Notes: generated by a model from the letters alone, not told the origin. Positions 8,270 to 17,776 are shown, numbered from the stretch's first letter. The stretch: 64,000 nt of DNA from Puerhibacterium puerhi (GCF_009846865.1 NZ_WUWN01000010.1:23246-87245), one strand, 5' to 3'. Numbers and translations are program-made.

Positions 8270-10324
8270 ATGACCGTCACCGAGACGCCCGCGCGCAGCG
8301 CGACGCCGGGCCCGACGCCGGACGCCCCGGCCCGCCACCCGCTGGCCTCCCTCACCGCCGCCGAGATCGCCACCGCGCGCGGCGCCCTGGAGGCCGCCGG
8401 GCTGGTGGGCGAGACGACCCGCTTCGTCTACGTCGGGCTGCTGGAGGCGCCCAAGGCGGACGTGCTGGCCTGGGAGGCCGGCATCGCGCCGGCGCCCGCG
8501 CGGCAGGCGCGGGTGCAGCTGCTCGACCTGGCCACCGGCGTGTCCCACGACGCTGTCGTGGACCTTGCCGCCGCTGCCGTGGTGTCCGCCGAGGAGCTCG
8601 TCACCGCCGAGGTCGGCCAGCTGCCGATCCTCGACGAGGAGTTCGAGCTCGTGCCGGCGATCGTGGCCGGCTCGGCGGACTGGGTGGCCGCGCTGGCGCG
8701 GCGCGGGCTGGCGCCCGAGCAGGTGGTGACCGTGCCGCTGTCGGCGGGTCACTTCGGGGCCCCCGAGGAGGCCGGGCGGCGGATGGCCCGGGTGTTCGCC
8801 TTCCGGATGGACCACCCGGCCGACCACCCGTGGGCGCACCCGGTGGACGGCCTCGTGGCCTACCTGGACCTGACGACGCGCGAGGTGACCCGGGTGGTCG
8901 ACCACGCGGTGATGCCGGTGCCCGCCGAGCACGCCAACTACACCGAGCCGGACCTGGCCGGCTCCCCGCGCGCGACGCTGCTGCCGATCGAGATCACCCA
9001 GCCGCAGGGCGCCTCCTTGCAGGTGGCCGAGGACGGGCTGGTGACCTGGGAGGGCTGGCAGGTGCGCGTCTCGTTCGACGCGCGCGAGGGCCTGGTGCTG
9101 CACCGCATCGGCATCGACGACGCCGGCGAGCACCGACCGGTGGTCTACCGCGCCTCGATCTCCGAGATGGTGGTGCCCTACGCCGACCCGTCGCCGACCC
9201 GGTACTGGCAGAACTACTTCGACACCGGGGAGTACCTGTTCGGCAGGTACGTCAACTCCCTGGAGCTGGGCTGCGACTGCCTCGGCGAGATCCACTACCT
9301 CGACGTCACCCTGGCCGACGAGCGCGGCAACCCCCGCGTGGTCAGGAACGGCATCTGCATGCACGAGGAGGACTTCGGCGTGCTGTGGAAGCACTCCGAC
9401 ATCTTCACCGGCGTCGACGAGACCCGGCGCCAGCGCCGCCTGGTGATCTCGTTCTTCACCACCGTGGGCAACTACGACTACGGCTTCTACTGGTACCTGT
9501 ACCTGGACGGCACGATCGAGTGCGAGGCCAAGCTCACCGGCTTCCTGTTCTCCTCGGCCTACCCGGGCGACGGCCCGGACGGCGAGCCCTACCCGTTCGC
9601 CTCCCACGTCGCCCCCGGCCTGGGCGCCCCGTACCACCAGCACCTGTTCTCCGCCCGGCTGGACATGGACGTGGACGGCACCGCCAACGCCGTCGAGGAG
9701 GTCGACGCCGTGCGGCTGCCCGTGTCCGAGACCAACCCCTACGGCAACGGCTTCACGGCCCGGCGCACCCGCCTCACGACCGAGGCCGACGCGGCCCGCC
9801 TCGCCGACGGGTCCGTGGGCCGCACCTGGCACGTGCTGTCCACCGAGCGCACCAACCGCATGGGCCGCCCGACCGCCTACGTGCTGCAGGCCCAGGACAC
9901 CCCCACGCTCCTGGCCGCGCCGGAGGCCTCGATCACCCGCCGCGCCGCCTTCGCCACCAAGCACGTGTGGGTCACCCGGTTCGCCGACGACGAGCGCTAC
10001 GCCGCCGGCACCTACGTCAACCAGCACCCCGGCGACGCCGGCCTGCCCGCCTTCCAGGCCGCCGACCGCGACCTGGACGGCCAGGACGTCGTGCTGTGGC
10101 ACACGTTCGGCCTCACCCACTTCCCGCGCACCGAGGACTGGCCGGTCATGCCCGTGGACTACGCGAAGTTCACGCTCAAGCCGTACGGCTTCTTCGACCG
10201 CAACCCCACCCTCGACGTCCCGGCGTCCACCTCCGCCCACTGCGCACCCGGCACCACCGCCGGGCACGGGCAGTGCTGCGGCGGCGCCCACGGCGACGGT
10301 CCCTGCCCGCACCACCACGGGTGA
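8270..10324 (+). CDS. Copper-containing primary amine oxidase (topaquinone enzyme)
   Basis: It oxidises primary amines to aldehydes, ammonia and hydrogen peroxide. In this 684-residue protein Tyr402 of GNYDY is the topaquinone precursor, Asp318 of YFDTGEYL the catalytic base, and His456, His458 (HQHLFSARLDMD) and His617 the copper ligands. These are offset by 20-25 residues from the Arthrobacter globiformis enzyme, as expected for an orthologue-like protein. The C-terminus is odd: about 25 residues rich in Cys and His (CCGG, CPHHHG), absent from the Arthrobacter enzyme as I recall it, perhaps for copper binding. No signal peptide is evident. It probably shares a transcript with the permease. 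Confidence 0.95.
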   Translation: MTVTETPARSATPGPTPDAPARHPLASLTAAEIATARGALEAAGLVGETTRFVYVGLLEAPKADVLAWEAGIAPAPARQARVQLLDLATGVSHDAVVDLAAAAVVSAEELVTAEVGQLPILDEEFELVPAIVAGSADWVAALARRGLAPEQVVTVPLSAGHFGAPEEAGRRMARVFAFRMDHPADHPWAHPVDGLVAYLDLTTREVTRVVDHAVMPVPAEHANYTEPDLAGSPRATLLPIEITQPQGASLQVAEDGLVTWEGWQVRVSFDAREGLVLHRIGIDDAGEHRPVVYRASISEMVVPYADPSPTRYWQNYFDTGEYLFGRYVNSLELGCDCLGEIHYLDVTLADERGNPRVVRNGICMHEEDFGVLWKHSDIFTGVDETRRQRRLVISFFTTVGNYDYGFYWYLYLDGTIECEAKLTGFLFSSAYPGDGPDGEPYPFASHVAPGLGAPYHQHLFSARLDMDVDGTANAVEEVDAVRLPVSETNPYGNGFTARRTRLTTEADAARLADGSVGRTWHVLSTERTNRMGRPTAYVLQAQDTPTLLAAPEASITRRAAFATKHVWVTRFADDERYAAGTYVNQHPGDAGLPAFQAADRDLDGQDVVLWHTFGLTHFPRTEDWPVMPVDYAKFTLKPYGFFDRNPTLDVPASTSAHCAPGTTAGHGQCCGGAHGDGPCPHHHG

Positions 10325-10331
10325 GGAGCGG

Positions 10332-10886
10332 ATGATCGCCACCTGGGTGCACGCCGCCGCGCTCGCCCCCGCGGCGCTCGCGGTGGCGTGCACCCCGGTC
10401 CGGGGTCGGTGCGGCGCCGTCGCGCTGGCCACCGGGCTGGTCATGCTCGTCGCGATGGCCGACGCCGCGCTGGTCCCGGGCGGCGTGCCCGCCCTGGCCT
10501 GGAGCGCGGTCCTCGTGGCGTGCGCCCTGGCCGCCACGGCGGTGCTGCGCTCCTGCGAGCGCGGCGCCGCGGGCCGTGCCGCGGCCCCGGGCGCGGCGGC
10601 GACCGCCGTCGACCGCCCCTCCCACCTGCTGCACGTCGGCTGCCTGCTCGTCATGGCGGTCCTCACCGCCGCGATGGCGGGCCATCCGCCGGTGGGGGCC
10701 GCCACCGCGCACCACCACGGCGGGGCGGACCCCCTGACCGCCGCCGGGCTGCTCGGGGCCGGGGCGTTCGTCGTCGCCGGCTGCGCCACGGGCGCCCGGC
10801 GCGCGGGCGCGTCCCCCGCTGCCCGCGTCGGGGCGCTGGCGGGCGCGGGGTCGGTCGCGCTCATGGCGGCCGCGGTCGTCGCCTGA
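10332..10886 (+). CDS. Small polytopic membrane protein, DUF5134-like
   Basis: This 184-residue Ala-rich protein has five or six predicted membrane segments and a His cluster (HHH near residue 128). It starts 8 bases after the amine oxidase stop and uses GAGGAG across that gap, so it is the third gene of the amine operon. The His-containing helix (HLLHVGCLLVMAVLTAAMAG) recalls actinobacterial DUF5134 proteins, but I am not certain. A role in copper supply to the oxidase would fit the context and is speculation. Confidence 0.7.
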   Translation: MIATWVHAAALAPAALAVACTPVRGRCGAVALATGLVMLVAMADAALVPGGVPALAWSAVLVACALAATAVLRSCERGAAGRAAAPGAAATAVDRPSHLLHVGCLLVMAVLTAAMAGHPPVGAATAHHHGGADPLTAAGLLGAGAFVVAGCATGARRAGASPAARVGALAGAGSVALMAAAVVA

Positions 10887-10951
10887 CCGCTCGTCGCGCC
10901 GCCGGGGCCGCGGGGGTCGCGGGGCGGCAGGTCCGCCGGGCCGCACGACGG

Positions 10952-10989
10952 CGCAGGCTCCCGCGCACCGAGGTGCGCGGGAGCCTGCG
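10952..10989. terminator. Bidirectional terminator between the amine operon and galE
   Basis: A perfect 18-bp stem (10952-10969 with 10972-10989) lies between convergent transcription units. There is no T-tract. Confidence 0.85.
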
Positions 10990-11003
10990 GGTCCAGGAGG
11001 GGC

Positions 11004-12026
11004 TCAGTCCTCCGGGTAGCCCTGCGGGTTCTGCGACTGCCAGCGCCAGGTGTCGGCGCACATGTCGTCGATGGTGCGGGTGGCGCGCCAGCCCAGCTCG
11101 GCGTGGGCGCGGGCCGGGTCCGCGTAGGTGACCGCGAGGTCGCCCGGCCGGCGCGGGCCGATCTCGTAGGGCAGCTCGCGGCCGACGGCGCGCTCGAAGG
11201 CGCGCAGGAGCGACAGCACCGACGTGCCGGTCCCGGTGCCGAGGTTGAACGCGCGGGTGCGCGTCACCATGGTGTCGAGGTGCTCGAGCGCCGCGACGTG
11301 CCCCGTGGCGAGGTCCTCGACGTGGATGTAGTCGCGCTCGCCGGTGCCGTCGGCGGTCGGGTAGTCGCCGCCGAAGATCGTGAGCTTCTCGCGGCGGCCC
11401 ACCGCCACCTGGGACAGGTACGGCATCAGGTTGTTGGGCGTGCCGGTGGGGTCCTCGCCGATGCGGCCCGAGGGGTGCGCGCCGACCGGGTTGAAGTACC
11501 GCAGCAGCGCGACGCGCCACGCCTCGTCGACCGCGGCGACGTCGGTGAGGATCCGCTCGATCATCACCTTGGTCTGGCCGTACGGGTTGCTGGAGTCGAG
11601 CCGGTCCCAGTCCTCCTGGTACGGCACGGGCGCGTGCTCGCCGTACACCGTGGCCGAGGAGGAGAACACGAACCGCGTGACGCCGTGCCGCTGCATGGCC
11701 TCGACGAGCGACAGCGTGGTGTCGAGGTTGTTGCGGTAGTACATGGCCGGCTTCTGGACGCTCTCGCCCACGGCCTTGAACGCCGCGAAGTGGATCACCG
11801 CGTCGATCTGCTCGGTGGCGAACAGCTCGTCGGTGCGCGCCGCGTCGGTGAGGTCGAAGGCGTGCACCGGGATCTGCCGCCCGGCGAGCTCCTCGAGCCG
11901 GGAGACCACCGCCTTCTTGGCGTTGGAGAAGTCGTCCACGACGACGACGTCGTGCCCGGCCGCCACGAGGGCGAGCACGGTGTGGGACCCGATGTAGCCG
12001 GCGCCGCCGGTGACGAGAACGCGCAT
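11004..12026 (-). CDS. galE: UDP-glucose 4-epimerase GalE
   Basis: This cytosolic enzyme interconverts UDP-glucose and UDP-galactose for galactose use and surface polysaccharides. The 340-residue protein starts MRVLVTGGAGYIGSHT (NAD-binding GxxGxxG) and has SSSATVYG with the catalytic Ser, YGQTK (Tyr-x3-Lys), RYFNPVGAHPSG and PNNLMPYL, all typical of bona fide GalE. The ATG at 12026 is chosen because homology starts there. It is a single gene with a hairpin after it. Confidence 0.95.
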   Translation of the reverse strand: MRVLVTGGAGYIGSHTVLALVAAGHDVVVVDDFSNAKKAVVSRLEELAGRQIPVHAFDLTDAARTDELFATEQIDAVIHFAAFKAVGESVQKPAMYYRNNLDTTLSLVEAMQRHGVTRFVFSSSATVYGEHAPVPYQEDWDRLDSSNPYGQTKVMIERILTDVAAVDEAWRVALLRYFNPVGAHPSGRIGEDPTGTPNNLMPYLSQVAVGRREKLTIFGGDYPTADGTGERDYIHVEDLATGHVAALEHLDTMVTRTRAFNLGTGTGTSVLSLLRAFERAVGRELPYEIGPRRPGDLAVTYADPARAHAELGWRATRTIDDMCADTWRWQSQNPQGYPED

Positions 12027-12150
12027 GGGCCCCAGCGTAGAGGGCCGTGCCGCCCCGCCCGGCGCCGCGGGGGCGCGGGGGCGGGGCGGCGCGCTGCGGC
12101 TCGGCGCTGGGGCTCGGCGTGCTGGGGGCTCGGCGCTGGGGCTCGGCGCG

Positions 12151-13512
12151 TCAGTCGCGCGTGCCGTACTCCCAGTGCCAGGCCTCGGGCTTGCGCCCGT
12201 CCGCCTGCGCCCAGTCGGGGTTGCGCCAGCCGTAGCGGCCGGCGTGCTGCACCATCCACGCGTGCTGGGCGCTCGAGCGCTCCTGGATGCCCCCGCCGAG
12301 GTCGACCGCCACGCCCCAGCCGTGGTTGGAGTAGCCGGGCTTGGCGGCCCAGAACCCGCGGGAGGCCTTGACGGCGACCTGCGCCTCGAACGAGCGGTAG
12401 GAGTCGTTGATCGACAGGTGCGTCCCGAACTGCGCGCGGTAGGCGGCGTCGAGGCGCGTGAGCGCCTCGACGGCGTCGCAGCGCAGCTGCTCGCCCCCCG
12501 CGAACGGCAGCTCGCACAGCGCCTCGGCGGGCACGCGGCCGTTGCGGGCCCCGGCGGCCGCACGTGCGGCCTTCGCGGCGCGGTTCCGGTCGACCGCGGC
12601 CGCCGCTGCCTGCTGGCCGGCCGCCTCCGGCCGGGCCGCCGCCCGGGGCTTCGACTTCGGCTTCGGCTTGACGACCGGGCGCGGCTCGACGTCGACGGCC
12701 GCCGCCGCGGAGGCGTCCTTCAGCAGCGACTCGAGGGTCTGCGTGGTCGTCGTCAGCTCGGCCTCGGCCTTGGCGCCGAGGGCGGCGGGCGCACCCGCGC
12801 GGGTGGCGGCGTCCGCGGTGCCCGCGGGCTCCGGCTCGGCGGGCGCCCCGGCGTCCGGGGCCGCCGGCGCGGTCTTCGACAGGGGCGTCGACAGCGTGCT
12901 CGGCAGCGTGCTCGACAGAGTCTTCGACAGGGGCGTCGTGCGCCACGCCGCGGCCTGCGGCGACGACGGCACGAGGGCGAGCGCCGGCGCGGCGGCGGCC
13001 GCGGAGGTGGCCGGTGCGGCGCCCCGGGCGGCGCCTGGCGCAGCCGCGCGCGTGCCGCGCTCACCGGCTCGCGACGCCGCGGCGCCACGGCGCTCGGTGG
13101 CCGCGGCGTCGGTCGGCGCCGACGTCGTGGCGGGTGCGGCGGCGCCGGTGCTGCGGTCCACCAGCTTGCGCAGCTGCGTGGTCGCCTTCGCGATCTGCGA
13201 GCGCTCCGCGCGGCTCGCGGCGGACTCGTGGACGACGAAGTCGGCGCGGCCCAGCACGCGGCCGGCCTTGGCGACGGCGTCCGCCGTCGCCGGCGGCACC
13301 GGGGCGGTGGGCGTGGCGGGGGCCGTCGCGCTCGCCGCAGGGCTCGCGGGCTCGGCGGTGGCGGCGGTGGCGTCGTCACCGAGGCTGGCGGTGACGAGGG
13401 TGGCGGCCAGCGCGGCGGTGGCCAGGGCGGCCGCGCCGGAGCGGCGCAGGCGTGCTCGTCTGGCCTCCCGCTGGTGGCGCAGGGAAGCTCGGGTAAGGTG
13501 CGTGACAGTCAA
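12151..13512 (-). CDS. Secreted M15 (VanY-type) D-Ala-D-Ala carboxypeptidase with a long linker
   Basis: The catalytic domain is the last 130 residues or so: SNHGWGVAVDLG supplies the HxxxxxxD zinc ligands and EAWHWEY the third His, as in PF02557 peptidases that trim peptidoglycan stems. Before it come a basic N-terminus with a hydrophobic signal-anchor helix (AALATAALAATLVTA) and about 270 residues of Ala, Pro and Thr-rich linker, probably crossing the cell wall. The start is uncertain: no ATG or GTG fits, and TTG at 13512 preceded by GAGGAA is best, giving 453 residues. Confidence 0.85.
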   Translation of the reverse strand: MTVTHLTRASLRHQREARRARLRRSGAAALATAALAATLVTASLGDDATAATAEPASPAASATAPATPTAPVPPATADAVAKAGRVLGRADFVVHESAASRAERSQIAKATTQLRKLVDRSTGAAAPATTSAPTDAAATERRGAAASRAGERGTRAAAPGAARGAAPATSAAAAAPALALVPSSPQAAAWRTTPLSKTLSSTLPSTLSTPLSKTAPAAPDAGAPAEPEPAGTADAATRAGAPAALGAKAEAELTTTTQTLESLLKDASAAAAVDVEPRPVVKPKPKSKPRAAARPEAAGQQAAAAAVDRNRAAKAARAAAGARNGRVPAEALCELPFAGGEQLRCDAVEALTRLDAAYRAQFGTHLSINDSYRSFEAQVAVKASRGFWAAKPGYSNHGWGVAVDLGGGIQERSSAQHAWMVQHAGRYGWRNPDWAQADGRKPEAWHWEYGTRD

Positions 13513-13822
13513 GCGCTCGGTTCCTCGAAGGTCCGGTGCGGCGAGCGGATCGCTCGTCTTGGTCGACCGTCCATGTAAGGCGGGGCCCGCGGGCGGACCA
13601 AATACGGTTCCGGCGCGCAACCCGCCCAAACACGGACAATCCCGGGCAAGACCGGCGCTCAGGCGGCGCAGAGGTGAGTGACCTCACCGCGTTCCGCGTG
13701 CCGGCCGTGCCCGCGCCGCTCGGCCTGCGCGAGGCCCCCGCTGCCCGCCATCCGGGACGCGGCGTCCCGCGGCCGCCGCCGCGACGCGCGACGGAGACGT
13801 CGGCGTCGTTCACTTGCCCGCT
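13513..13822. other. 310-base divergent intergenic region
   Basis: This lies between the divergent M15 peptidase and ABM-like genes. A relatively AT-rich patch at 13598-13612 could carry a promoter for the peptidase. I looked for a ydaO-type leader, often found before actinobacterial wall hydrolases, and could not convince myself of one. Confidence 0.3.
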
Positions 13823-14464
13823 ATGACGACCTCTCGCCCCCGCCCGGGCCGCGGCGCGCCCGCCGACGAGCCCCTCTCGGCGCCCGCGTCCGCCCCCGTG
13901 ACGGTCTCCGTCCACCGCGTCGTCAGCCCCGAGCGCGTCCCCGAGGTCACGGCCTGGGTGCAGGCCGGCGTGCGGCTCGCGAACCGGTGGGACGGGTTCC
14001 TCGGCTCCGGCTGGATCCGCGCCGCCGAGGGCTCGAGCGACTGGTACATGCTCTACCGCTTCGCCGACGCCGAGCGGCTCGAGGCCTGGGAGGGCTCCGC
14101 CGAGCGCGCGCAGTGGCTGGCGCAGGGGGCCGGGCTCGTGCAGGAGCGCCGGGTCGAGCGCCGCACCGGCATCGAGGGCTGGTTCGACGCGCCGCTGCGC
14201 ACCGACGAGCCCGCCGGCGCCCCGCTGCTGCCCGCACCGCCGCGGTGGAAGCAGGCCACCGCCATCTGGCTCGGCTTCTTCCCCGTGAACCTCGCGTTCA
14301 CGCTGCTGCTCGGCTGGGCGGTGCCGTCGTCGGCGCACTGGCCCGCGGCAGTACGGGTGCTCGTCTCCACCCTGGTGCTGACGCCGATCATGGCGTGCTG
14401 GGTGCTGCCGTGGGTCACCGCCCGCCTGCGGCCGTGGCTCCACGCGCCCCGCCGGCGGGGCTGA
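13823..14464 (+). CDS. ABM-domain protein with C-terminal membrane segments (COG3224 type)
   Basis: Residues 30-115 or so form a dimeric ferredoxin-like domain of the antibiotic-biosynthesis-monooxygenase superfamily (VTVSVHRVVSPERVPEVTAW, then SDWYMLYRFADAERLEAWEG). The C-terminus holds two membrane helices (IWLGFFPVNLAFTLLLGW and VLVSTLVLTPIMACWVL). COG3224 proteins have this layout and no proven substrate. The ATG at 13823 is preferred to a TTG nine bases upstream; neither has a clear ribosome site. Confidence 0.8.
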   Translation: MTTSRPRPGRGAPADEPLSAPASAPVTVSVHRVVSPERVPEVTAWVQAGVRLANRWDGFLGSGWIRAAEGSSDWYMLYRFADAERLEAWEGSAERAQWLAQGAGLVQERRVERRTGIEGWFDAPLRTDEPAGAPLLPAPPRWKQATAIWLGFFPVNLAFTLLLGWAVPSSAHWPAAVRVLVSTLVLTPIMACWVLPWVTARLRPWLHAPRRRG

Positions 14465-14554
14465 GGCGCGCGGGGCCCGCGGCGGCCGCGCCGGGCGTTC
14501 GCCAGGAGAGAGACGCCCAGCGAGCACCCAGGGGGTGGTTCCTAGGGTGGAGCC

Positions 14555-16366
14555 ATGCCCGCCGACATGCCCTCCGACTCCGAGCTGGAGGCCACCGCGA
14601 GCCTGGGCGTGACCTTCGCCTGGGCCCTCGCCGGGGTGGCCGCCGCGTTCCTCCTGGCCACCGTGCTGTCCGTGACCGTCCGCCGGATCGGCAGGCGCAG
14701 CCCGCTGGCCCGCGAGATGTCGCTGCGCATGCGCCGCCCCACGCGGGCGCTGCTCATGGTCGTGGCCGTGGGGCTCGCCGTGCGCTACAGCGCCGACCCC
14801 GACGAGCCCTGGCTGCCGGCGCTGCAGCACCTGCTGCTCATCGCGGGCATCGTCGCCTTCACCTGGGTGGTGGGGGCGTTCGCCTTCGTGGTCGAGGACC
14901 GGGTGCTGGCCCGCGTCCCGCTCGACGTCGCCGACAACCGGCACGCGCGGCGCCTGCGCACGCAGGTGACCATCGTGCGGCGCCTGACCGTGGCCGTGCT
15001 GGTGGTGTGCGGCGCCGCCGCGGTGCTGCTCACGTTCCCGGAGGCGCGGGCCGCCGGCGCCAGCCTGTTCGCGTCCGCCGGCCTGCTGTCCATCGTCGCC
15101 GGCCTCGCCGCCCAGACCTCGCTGGCCAACGTCTTCGCGGGGATGCAGATCGCGTTCACCGACGCGATCCGCGTCGACGACGTCGTGGTGCTCGAGGGCG
15201 AGTGGGGCCGCATCGAGGAGATCACCCTGACCTACGTGGTCGTGCACGTCTGGGACGACCGGCGGCTCATCCTGCCCTCGACGTACTTCACGAGCACGCC
15301 GTTCCAGAACTGGACGCGCCGCTCGGCGGAGCTGCTCGGCACGGTCGAGCTCGACCTGGACTTCCAGGTGTCGTTCCGGGCCATGCGCGCCGAGCTCGAC
15401 CGGCTGCTGGCCCGCACCGAGCTGTGGGACCAGCGCGTGGGCATCCTCCAGGTGACCGACGCCGTGGGCGGCATGGTGCGGGTGCGCGTGCTGGTCAGCG
15501 CCGCGGACGCCCCGACCCTGTTCGACCTGCGCTGCTTCGTCCGCGAGGGACTGGTCGAGTGGCTGCAGCGGGAGGCGCCGCACGCCCTGCCGCGCACGCG
15601 CCTCGAGGGCGCCCCGCAGGGCGGCGGCTTCCTCGCCGAGCCCGCGCTGCCGCGGCTGGAGGGGGCGGCTGCGGCCGCGCCGGAGAGCACTGCCGGGCGC
15701 GCTGAGGGCGGCGTGGGCGAGGGGGCGGAGCACCGCGCCGACGCCCACGCCGACGTCGACGGTGCGCGGGTCGGCGCCGCCGCGGCCGCCGAGCGCCCGG
15801 CCGGCCAGGCCCCCGGCGCGGCGGCGGGCGCGGAGCCGGGGGAGCGTCCCGAGCGGCGCCACGAGCACGAGCCGCGCACGGAGCGGCGCCGCACGCCGGC
15901 GCGCCGCTCGGTGCGGGTGCGCGTGGCCCCGCAGGACGGCGGGTCGTCCCCGGCCACCCCCGAGGACCCGACGGTCCTCGTCCCGCCGCCCAGCTCGCGG
16001 CGTCGCGCCGACCACGTCCCCGGCGCGGTCCCCGAGTCGGCCGCCGCGGCGATGGCGGCGGGCGAGACCGTGCTGCTGGGCGCGGTGGAGGCACCGGCCG
16101 CACGCGTGCCGGCGGCCGACGATGGTGGCGGCGCCGAGCGCTCGGCGCTGTTCACCGGCAGCGTCGAGGCCGTCGAGCGCTCGCGGGCCTTCAGCGGACC
16201 GTCGGAGGAGGTGGTCCGCGAGCGCGAGCTGCGCGCCGAGCGCGACCCCACGGTCGAGGCCGCGCCCGCGGCCGAGCCGGCCGACGGCGGCACTGCGCAG
16301 CTGCCCCGCGTCGACGGCCGCGCGCCGCGGGTGCCCGACGCCGACGACGCCGGGCGCGAGTCCTGA
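14555..16366 (+). CDS. MscS-family mechanosensitive channel with long disordered tail
   Basis: Residues 20-190 or so contain four or five membrane helices; the pore helix and beta domain are clear (QTSLANVFAGMQIAFTDAIR, GEWGRIEEITLTYVVVHVWD, STYFTSTPFQNWTR). These channels open on hypo-osmotic stress to release solutes. After about residue 350 the protein continues for some 250 residues of Ala, Arg, Glu and Pro-rich, low-complexity sequence, presumably disordered and cytoplasmic. A standard MscS has about 290 residues, so nearly half is extra. The gene appears monocistronic. Confidence 0.9.
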   Translation: MPADMPSDSELEATASLGVTFAWALAGVAAAFLLATVLSVTVRRIGRRSPLAREMSLRMRRPTRALLMVVAVGLAVRYSADPDEPWLPALQHLLLIAGIVAFTWVVGAFAFVVEDRVLARVPLDVADNRHARRLRTQVTIVRRLTVAVLVVCGAAAVLLTFPEARAAGASLFASAGLLSIVAGLAAQTSLANVFAGMQIAFTDAIRVDDVVVLEGEWGRIEEITLTYVVVHVWDDRRLILPSTYFTSTPFQNWTRRSAELLGTVELDLDFQVSFRAMRAELDRLLARTELWDQRVGILQVTDAVGGMVRVRVLVSAADAPTLFDLRCFVREGLVEWLQREAPHALPRTRLEGAPQGGGFLAEPALPRLEGAAAAAPESTAGRAEGGVGEGAEHRADAHADVDGARVGAAAAAERPAGQAPGAAAGAEPGERPERRHEHEPRTERRRTPARRSVRVRVAPQDGGSSPATPEDPTVLVPPPSSRRRADHVPGAVPESAAAAMAAGETVLLGAVEAPAARVPAADDGGGAERSALFTGSVEAVERSRAFSGPSEEVVRERELRAERDPTVEAAPAAEPADGGTAQLPRVDGRAPRVPDADDAGRES

Positions 16367-16392
16367 GGGCCCGCGCCCGGCGGTGACGCGCG

Positions 16393-17706
16393 TCAGGCCG
16401 GCAGGGCCACCGGCTCCGTCGCGCCCACCAGCAGGTCCGCCATCGCGGCGCCCTCGGCCTGCGGCAGCGCCAGGCCCAGCGCCGCGGCGAGAGTCGGCGC
16501 CTCGTCGATCATGCGGCGGCGGCCGGCGTCGGCGCCCGGCACGAACGCCGGCCCGCTGGCGAGGAACACCGGCTGCGCGCCGTGCCGCGGGTGGTGGCCG
16601 TGGTTGCCGAGGTAGCCGCGGAAGTCCGGGTCGCCCTTGCGGACCACCACGCGGCGGTCCAGCGCGCCGCCGACGATCACGCCCGGCTCGGACTCGACCA
16701 CGTACGCGAACGGGCCGCCCAGGCCGAGCTCGGCGCGCGCCTCGGCCTCGGTCCACACCCGCGCGACGCGGTACTCCGGCGTCGCGACGACCTCGCGCAG
16801 CAGCTCCTCCACGGCGGCGCGGCGCGCGGGCGTGATGTCCTCGGCGAGGAAGACCTGCCCCGACAGGCCGGCGCTGTGGCAGTACGCCTCCCAGTCGAGC
16901 AGCCGGTGCTCGGCGTCCGTGCGCAGGAAGCCGCGATCGCGCAGCAGCACGTTGAGGTTGGTGTGCTGCTCGGTGTCGAGGTGGCCGTGGTCGGAGACGA
17001 TGACGACGTTCGTGCGCTCGAGGTCGCCAGTGGCCTCGAGGGCGGCCAGGGCCCGGCCGATCCGCGCGTCGGTGGCCCGCAGCGCCGCGCGCACGTGCTC
17101 GCCGGCGGCGCCGTGCAGGTGCCGGGCCGAGTCGACGTCCACGAGGTGCCAGAACAGCACGTCGGGGCGGTCCTCGAGCAGCGTGTCGACGACGACGGCG
17201 GTGGACATGTCGTCGTGGCGGCGCTTGGGCTCCCAGACGATCTTGTCGCGGTGGCGCTGCCACAGCTCGTGCCCGCGCGGCGAGCAGAACCGCTCCATGG
17301 CCGCCTCGAGGCCGCCGAAGTGGTCCTCGTTGGCGAGCTCGGGGACGACGACGTCGAACGGGGCGCCCGCGGTGACGGGCCACTGCACGGCCGCCACCCG
17401 CAGGCCCGCCGCCTCGGCGGCGTCGAGCAGCGTGGGCGCCTGCAGGCGCTCGTACTCCCAGAACCAGTCGGGGTGGTCGATGCCCGGCTGCATGAGCACG
17501 TTGTTGAAGACGCCCGAGACGGCCGGCGTGCAGCCGGTGAGCTGGGCGGAGTGGTTCGGGTAGGTCAGCGTCGGGAAGACGGCCTCGATCTCGGCGACGG
17601 CTGCGCGCTCGAGCAGGGGGCCGAGCGCGGGCAGCGTGCGGGCGTAGGCGATGTCGTCGGCGCCGGACATGGCGTCGACCGAGATGACGACGAGCTTCTG
17701 GTGCAC
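16393..17706 (-). CDS. Type I phosphodiesterase / nucleotide pyrophosphatase family protein
   Basis: The 437-residue protein belongs to the alkaline phosphatase superfamily (PF01663). Metal and catalytic motifs are visible: ISVDAMSG (Asp), FPTLTYPNHSAQLTG (Thr nucleophile), HLVDVDSARHLHG (Asp and His) and VIVSDHGH (Asp-His). No signal peptide is seen. The GTG start at 17706 is preceded by GAGGAG. It is the last gene behind an ABC importer, so I infer that it hydrolyses a phosphodiester or nucleotide-sugar-like compound taken up by that system. Confidence 0.88.
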   Translation of the reverse strand: MHQKLVVISVDAMSGADDIAYARTLPALGPLLERAAVAEIEAVFPTLTYPNHSAQLTGCTPAVSGVFNNVLMQPGIDHPDWFWEYERLQAPTLLDAAEAAGLRVAAVQWPVTAGAPFDVVVPELANEDHFGGLEAAMERFCSPRGHELWQRHRDKIVWEPKRRHDDMSTAVVVDTLLEDRPDVLFWHLVDVDSARHLHGAAGEHVRAALRATDARIGRALAALEATGDLERTNVVIVSDHGHLDTEQHTNLNVLLRDRGFLRTDAEHRLLDWEAYCHSAGLSGQVFLAEDITPARRAAVEELLREVVATPEYRVARVWTEAEARAELGLGGPFAYVVESEPGVIVGGALDRRVVVRKGDPDFRGYLGNHGHHPRHGAQPVFLASGPAFVPGADAGRRRMIDEAPTLAAALGLALPQAEGAAMADLLVGATEPVALPA

Positions 17707-17776
17707 GGGGGACTCCTCGGCGGCGGGCCGGCGGCATGCTGCTGGGACCGCCGCCGGCGGTGGGGCGGAAACGGGA

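Noticed and set aside
6494-10864. A 1456-codon minus-strand frame over the permease and amine oxidase genes
   Set aside because: Both rightward genes have clear active-site motifs; the long frame arises only because stop codons are rare in GC-rich DNA.
13513-13680. ydaO (c-di-AMP) riboswitch before the M15 peptidase
   Set aside because: Such leaders often precede actinobacterial wall hydrolases, but I could not align the conserved core here with confidence.
13376-17737. A 1453-codon minus-strand frame
   Set aside because: It crosses the MscS gene antisense and is out of frame with the phosphodiesterase; composition is low-complexity.
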